Below are positions 59,752-64,000 of a stretch of 64,000 bases of DNA, in pieces. Below the pieces are notes generated by a model. The model was not told where the DNA came from. It saw only the letters and a program-made list of their open reading frames with translations, and made no database searches. Each line of letters starts with the position of its first letter. Position 1 is the first letter of the stretch. The translations under genes and the position numbers were made by a program. Source of the DNA: Diacronema lutheri (Eukaryota > Haptophyta > Pavlovophyceae > Pavlovales > Pavlovaceae); the NCBI GenBank assembly GCA_019448385.1, contig JAGTXO010000001.1:2356001-2420000 (forward strand). Direction: 5' to 3'.

Positions 59752-62416
59752 ATGCGCGGCCTCACGTTCGCGGGGCGCGTGCTGCTCGGCGGCTCGGCGC
59801 TCGCAGTAGGCGCGGCGCACGCGCTGAGCGGCAGTCGGCTCGCGCACGCACAGCCACCGGCCGCTGCCATGCGCATGTCCGCGGCCAACCCGCTGCTCGA
59901 CCGCTCCTTCTTCCCGCGGTTTGCAGACGTGCGCGCCGAGCACGTGGCGCCAGCGCTCGACGCCGCGCTCGCCGAGGCATCGGCCCGACTCGACAGCCTC
60001 GAGGCGGAGGTAGAGGTGGAGATCGCGGCGGGGCGCACGCCCTCCTACGCGCTCCTCGCCGACGGCATCGAGCTTTTGGAGGAGTGCTACGCCGGCCCGT
60101 GGCGGACGGTGTCGCACCTGAAGGCGACCAAGGATTGCGAAGCGCTGCGCGACGCGCACGCGGCCGCGCAGCCCAAGGTCGTCGAGTTTGATTCGCGGCT
60201 CGGGCAGTCGCGCGCGCTGTACCGCGGCTGGGAGCGCCTCCAGGCCGACGGCGCCGCGTGGGCTGCGCTCACGCCCGCGCAACAGCGCGTCGCAGAGCTT
60301 CAGATCCTTGGCGCGCAGTTGAAGGCGCGCGCCCGCGCGCGCCGCGCGAGCGCCGCGCGTGCGCGCCCGCCACGCTGAGCGCGCCCGCCGTCACGCCCGC
60401 TGCGCCCGCTGCGCCGACCGACCGTCGCAGGGCATCGCACTCGACGGCGAGCGCAAGGCGCGCTTCAACGAGATCGAGCAGGAGCTTGCAGCGCTCAGCA
60501 CGCGCTTCAGCAACAACCTGCTCGACTCGGTGAAGTCGTTCTCGCTCCGGCTGGACAAGGCCGAGCAGGTCGCGGGCCTGCCCCCGTCCGCGCGCGCCAT
60601 GCTCGCGACGAGCGCGCGCACCAAGGGCGACGCCGACGCGAGCGCCGAGAAGGGGCCGTGGCTTGTAACGCTCGACCAGCCGAGCCTCATGGCGGTCCTC
60701 CGCTTCGCCGAGGACCGCGCGCTGCGCGAGACGGTCTACCGCGCCTACATCACGCGCGCGTCCGAGCTCGCGAGCAACGTGCCACCCGCCGAGCGCGCCG
60801 CGCAGGACAACGGCCCGCTGATCGACCGCGTCCTTGCACTGCGCGCCGAGCGCGCAGCCCTCCTCGGCCGCGCATCGCACGCCGAAGTTTCAGTCGCGTC
60901 GAAGATGGCCACCGTCGACGGCGCGCGCGCGCTCCTCGAGCAGCTCCTCGAGCGCTCGCTCGGCGCGGCGCGCGCCGAGCACGTTGCGCTGTGCGATTTC
61001 GCCGGCGTCGAGCTCCGCCAGTGGGACATCGCGCTGCACGCCGAGAAGCTCAAGACGGCCAACTTCCAGTTCGACGAGGAGGCTGTCCGGCAGTACCTAC
61101 CCCTCGAGGCGGTGCTGAATGGCCTCTTTGCGCTCGTCGAGAGGCTCTTCGGCGTCGCGATCGCGCAGGTTGAGCCCGAGGCCGTCGGCGCGCAGGTGCT
61201 GCGCGCGCGCGCGCGCCGCTCGCGCACGGCACCGCGCGCGGCCCGGGTCTCGTCACGGCCGCGCGCGTGGTCATCGCACCGGCGCGCTCCCGCCGGCGGC
61301 GTGCGCGCGGCAGGTGTGGGACGCATCAGTGCGCTTGCTTGAGGTGAAGCGCGACGGCGAGCCGGCGGCGTATATCTTCGTCGACCCGTACGCGCGCGGC
61401 GGCGAGAAGCGTGGCGGCGCGTGGATGAGCCAGGTGCGGCAGCGCTCGCGCGCGCTCTCCGTCGACGGCGGGCGGACGCCGTGCCTGCCCGTTGCGCACA
61501 TCGTGACGAACCAGGCGCCGCCGACGGTCGACGCTGATGGGCGCGAGGTGCCATCGCTCATGAGCTTCACGGAGTGTCGGACGCTCTTTCACGAGACGGG
61601 GCACGCGCTGCAGCACGTGCTCACGCAGGTGGACGAGGGGCACGTGTCGGGCATCGCGGGCGTCGAATGGGACGCGGTCGAGCAGCCGTCGCAGTGGATG
61701 GAGAACTGGCTCGACCAGCCCGCCACGCTCCGCGGCCTCGCACGGCACTGGCGGACGGGCGAGCCGATCCCCGAGGCGCTCGTCGCCAAGATCAAGGCGT
61801 CCAACACCTTCCGCGCCGCGTCGGGCATGGTGCGCCAGCTCAAACTCGCGCTCACCGACCTCGAGCTCCACTCATCGTTCGTTCCCAACGCGCCCGGCGA
61901 GACACGCACAGTCTGGGACGTCGAGCGGCAGGTCGACGCCAAGGCGCGCGTGCTCGAGCCGCTGCCCGACGACCGCTTCCTCTGCTCGTTCCGGCACATC
62001 TTCGCCGGCGGTTACTCGGCGGGTTACTACTCGTGCGCGCACCGCAAGCCCCGCCGCGCCGCGCCGCGCTACGCCGCGGCGCGCGCCGCGCGCGGCGGCG
62101 CGCACACGGCGCGCACGCGCGCCGAGCCCCGCGCCGGTGCCATACCCGTCGTCGCAGGTACAAGTGGGCAGAGGTGCTCTCCGCCGACGGCTTTGGAGCC
62201 TTCGAGGAGGCGGGGCTCGACGACGACGAGGCGATCCGCACGCTCGGCCGGAAGTACGCGCAGACCGTTCTTGGGCTGGGTGGCAGCCGGTCGGCCGCCG
62301 AGGTCTTCGTCGCGTTCCGCGGGCGCGAGCCGCGCGTCGACGCACTCCTTCGGCACAACGGCCTGCTGGGAAGCGCCGCGGAGGACGCGCCGGCCTCGGT
62401 TGCAGTGGCCGCCTGA
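59752..62416 (+). CDS. M3-family oligopeptidase (OpdA/organellar oligopeptidase type), four exons
   Basis: Exons 59752-60324, 60431-61195, 61314-62032 and 62158-62416 (phases 0, 0, 2) give 771 residues. The zinc site is FHETGHALQHVL (HExxH) with the later glutamate in GVEWDAVEQPSQWMENW, the OpdA-type pattern. GGYSAGYYS / YKWAEVLSADGFGAFEEAG spans the last splice exactly. The N-terminus (MRGLTFAGRVLLGGSALAVG, then AMRMSAANPLLD) looks like a signal plus short transit peptide, so a plastid or mitochondrial role in degrading leftover targeting peptides is likely. The first intron starts GC (AAG|GCGCGC); the nearest GT donor breaks the phase. Divergent from the amine oxidase gene, with 92 bp between start codons. 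Confidence 0.88.
60325..60430 (+). other. GC-AG intron
   Basis: A 106-nt phase-0 intron of the oligopeptidase, donor GC, acceptor GTCGCAG, between GAQLK and GIALDGERKARF. The homology is continuous across it only when the GC donor is used. Confidence 0.65.
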
Positions 62417-62759
62417 GAGCAGCCCTAGGACCTACGGACGGCAGTCCTCGTCCCCGTGCTCGGCCTGACCCACAACCTGCCACAGATCGGATGCGGACAG
62501 ACCAAGCAAAAACAACCCATGCTTGCATGCACATGAGGGAACATGGTGCGTGCAGACAAGAGCTACGGTTTGCGAGACGTACTTGACAAGCACCGACGCC
62601 CGCTCGGCCAGCTTTCGAGTCCGCCGCTCTGCGAGCTGGGCTCACGCCCCGGCCTCGCATCGGCGACGGCTGAGATCGGCGCGGCGGGCGCCGCCGGCCT
62701 CGATGAGATGTGAGGCCTCAACGGAAGCAGCGCGATGCCAGCCGAGCTCGTGCGAGCAT
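62417..62759. other. Intergenic stretch
   Basis: 3' flanks of the oligopeptidase and the fasciclin gene (convergent). No gene was recognised. Confidence 0.4.
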
Positions 62760-63344
62760 TTACTCGCCCTTGTACGTGCCCGGGACAAGCACGGTGTCGA
62801 TCGCGTGGATGAGGCCGTTCGAGCACTCGACGTCGACCGGGTACACCTGGCCCTTCGACGCGCCCGACGAGCTGATGCCGACCATGGCGTAGTCGAGGAA
62901 GGTCTTGCGGAAGCGGCGGCCGTACTTGAGCGAGCTGCCCTGGACGGTCTTGAGGTCGCCCTGGATCGCGCTGAGGGGCACCTTGCCCTCGACGACGTGG
63001 TACTTGAGGATGTCGGCGGTCGCCTCACCCTTGAAGTCCGCGAACGCCGCGTCGGTCGGCGCGAAGACGGTGAACGTGCCACCCTTGAGCGTCTGCTCAA
63101 GGCCGGCCGCCTTCACGGCGGCGACAAACTTGCTGAAGTTGTCGTAGCCCTTGATGTCGGACTCCTCCTTGCCCATGGTGGCGCCGTCCGAGCCCCAGAA
63201 GATGACCGGGCCCTGGAGCGAGGCGGCCGTCTCCATGATGTCACCCGCCATCGAGATGGTGCTCTTCGCGCGCATCGACACGCGGCGCGTGGCCGTCATC
63301 GGGCCGGTCACGAGGGCCGACGCGACGGCGAGGCCCGCGAGCAT
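62760..63344 (-). CDS. Fasciclin-domain protein
   Basis: 194 residues from ATG 63344. The N-terminus has a signal-like MLAGLAVASALVTGPMTA followed by a basic TRRVSMRAKSTISM, which may be a targeting extension. One FAS1 domain fills the rest: YDNFSKFVAAVKAAGLEQTL, FTVFAPTDAAFADF (H1 region), ILKYHVVEGKV and NGLIHAIDTVLVPG (H2 region). FAS1 domains mediate adhesion at cell surfaces; in algae single-domain forms also occur in plastids. A GCATCGCAG acceptor-like sequence just upstream of the ATG suggests a leader intron or an extra first exon. The stop is TAA. Confidence 0.82.
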   Translation of the reverse strand: MLAGLAVASALVTGPMTATRRVSMRAKSTISMAGDIMETAASLQGPVIFWGSDGATMGKEESDIKGYDNFSKFVAAVKAAGLEQTLKGGTFTVFAPTDAAFADFKGEATADILKYHVVEGKVPLSAIQGDLKTVQGSSLKYGRRFRKTFLDYAMVGISSSGASKGQVYPVDVECSNGLIHAIDTVLVPGTYKGE

Positions 63345-64000
63345 GAAGACGGAACGGCACCTGCGATGCGAGCCGCCGGCGAGAGCGAGGAGACGGGGTG
63401 CGCGCGCGTGTCGCGCGGCGTGAGCGGCGTGCGCGGCTAGGCAACAGATGCAACCCCGGCGCGCGCGCGTGCGGGGTGGGAGGCCGGGCGGCGGCGCGCG
63501 CGCGGGCGGCGGGAGCGCTTCTCTTCCACACGGAGGCAAGCCCACCCTCGCCCCGGCGCACGCCCCAACGCGGCGCGCGCGCGCGCTGGGGGGCGCGCGC
63601 GTGGTGGGTGCGCGATCGCGACGTACAGCATCGTGTTTGCGCTAATTGCAAGACGCGAGACGCTTTTGCCGCGGGGGGGCTCCGGGGAAGGCGTTTCTCT
63701 CCCCACACCTTCGGGCGGAATGTGCGGTGCAGCCGCCGCTTTTCACTTTTCCTCTCCCGCGCACCGAATGTTTGAAAACCGCGGCGCGGAGGGCACCACA
63801 GGAGCCTGCTCAGGTTTGGCGAGTCGCCCGAACCGATGGACGGCACAGCACACCCCCTGCGCCGCGCGGCCGCTACGCTGAGCGCCTACCACCCGCGCAC
63901 CCGGCGGCGGCCGCCGCGGCCGCGCTGCGTCGTGCTTCGTCGTCTGCAGACTGCAGCCGAGAGCGGCGGAGGCCCTCGGGTTCAGACGGGCTTGATGGTG
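63345..64000. other. Upstream region of the fasciclin gene and window edge
   Basis: 656 bp with GCGCGC-rich low complexity (63450-63610). An ATG at 63836 on the plus strand opens a frame that runs off the edge (MDGTAHPLRRAAATL...), too short and arginine-rich to judge. No gene is supported. Confidence 0.4.

Noticed and set aside
63836-64000. Start of a gene running off the right edge
   Set aside because: Only 55 arginine-rich residues, no recognisable feature.

Overview
The window is nuclear DNA of a very GC-rich, gene-dense, flagellated alga. Spliceosomal introns, an axonemal dynein heavy chain, WDR11, FANCL, BLOC1S2, an anoctamin and CDC20 show a eukaryote with a motile cilium. A PsbP-family lumen protein and several proteins with a signal peptide followed by a transit- or twin-arginine-like segment suggest a complex (secondary) plastid. 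Together with the base composition and GC-AG introns this fits a haptophyte, perhaps a pavlovophyte; that placement is inference. No rRNA or tRNA genes and no viral or LTR elements were recognised.

Layout. 1-4428: WDR11 (5' end outside the window). 4512-6117: an oxodicarboxylate-type mitochondrial carrier and a thioredoxin-fold membrane protein, head to head. 6295-7992: an unknown protein and a ZC3H3-like CCCH protein, start codons 30 bp apart. 8442-9878: QCR9 and a trypsin-like protease. 9935-12380: an F-box/kelch protein plus an unidentified reading frame. 12762-15324: a probable PX-TM-SRCR fusion. 15745: a PsbP-like protein. 16334-20122: a rhodopsin-histidine kinase-receiver-HPt protein. 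20631-21818: a YeeE/YedE sulfur transporter. 22328-26246: an unknown membrane protein and an anoctamin with two alternative last exons. 26440-44080: an outer-arm-type dynein heavy chain in four exons. 44254-48722: membrane proteins, a Mutator-like transposon, BLOC1S2 and FANCL. 48776-51540: a disordered protein and CDC20. 52124-56115: RsmB and a RAP protein, divergent. 56145-62416: a PX-amine oxidase fusion and an M3 oligopeptidase, divergent. 62760-63344: a fasciclin protein.

Standing out. The 16334-20122 gene appears to hold a whole light-driven phosphorelay in one polypeptide: eight membrane helices with the retinal lysine, a DHp/ATPase kinase, a receiver and an HPt domain. It is interrupted by an in-frame TAG at what looks like the Schiff-base counterion position. 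Introns were placed by matching splice sites to reading phase and protein homology; most start GTGCG, two start GC, and most carry tandem repeats. Many divergent gene pairs have start codons under 100 bp apart, and a 602-bp transposon with a perfect 9-bp target duplication has landed between two start codons that were originally about 19 bp apart.
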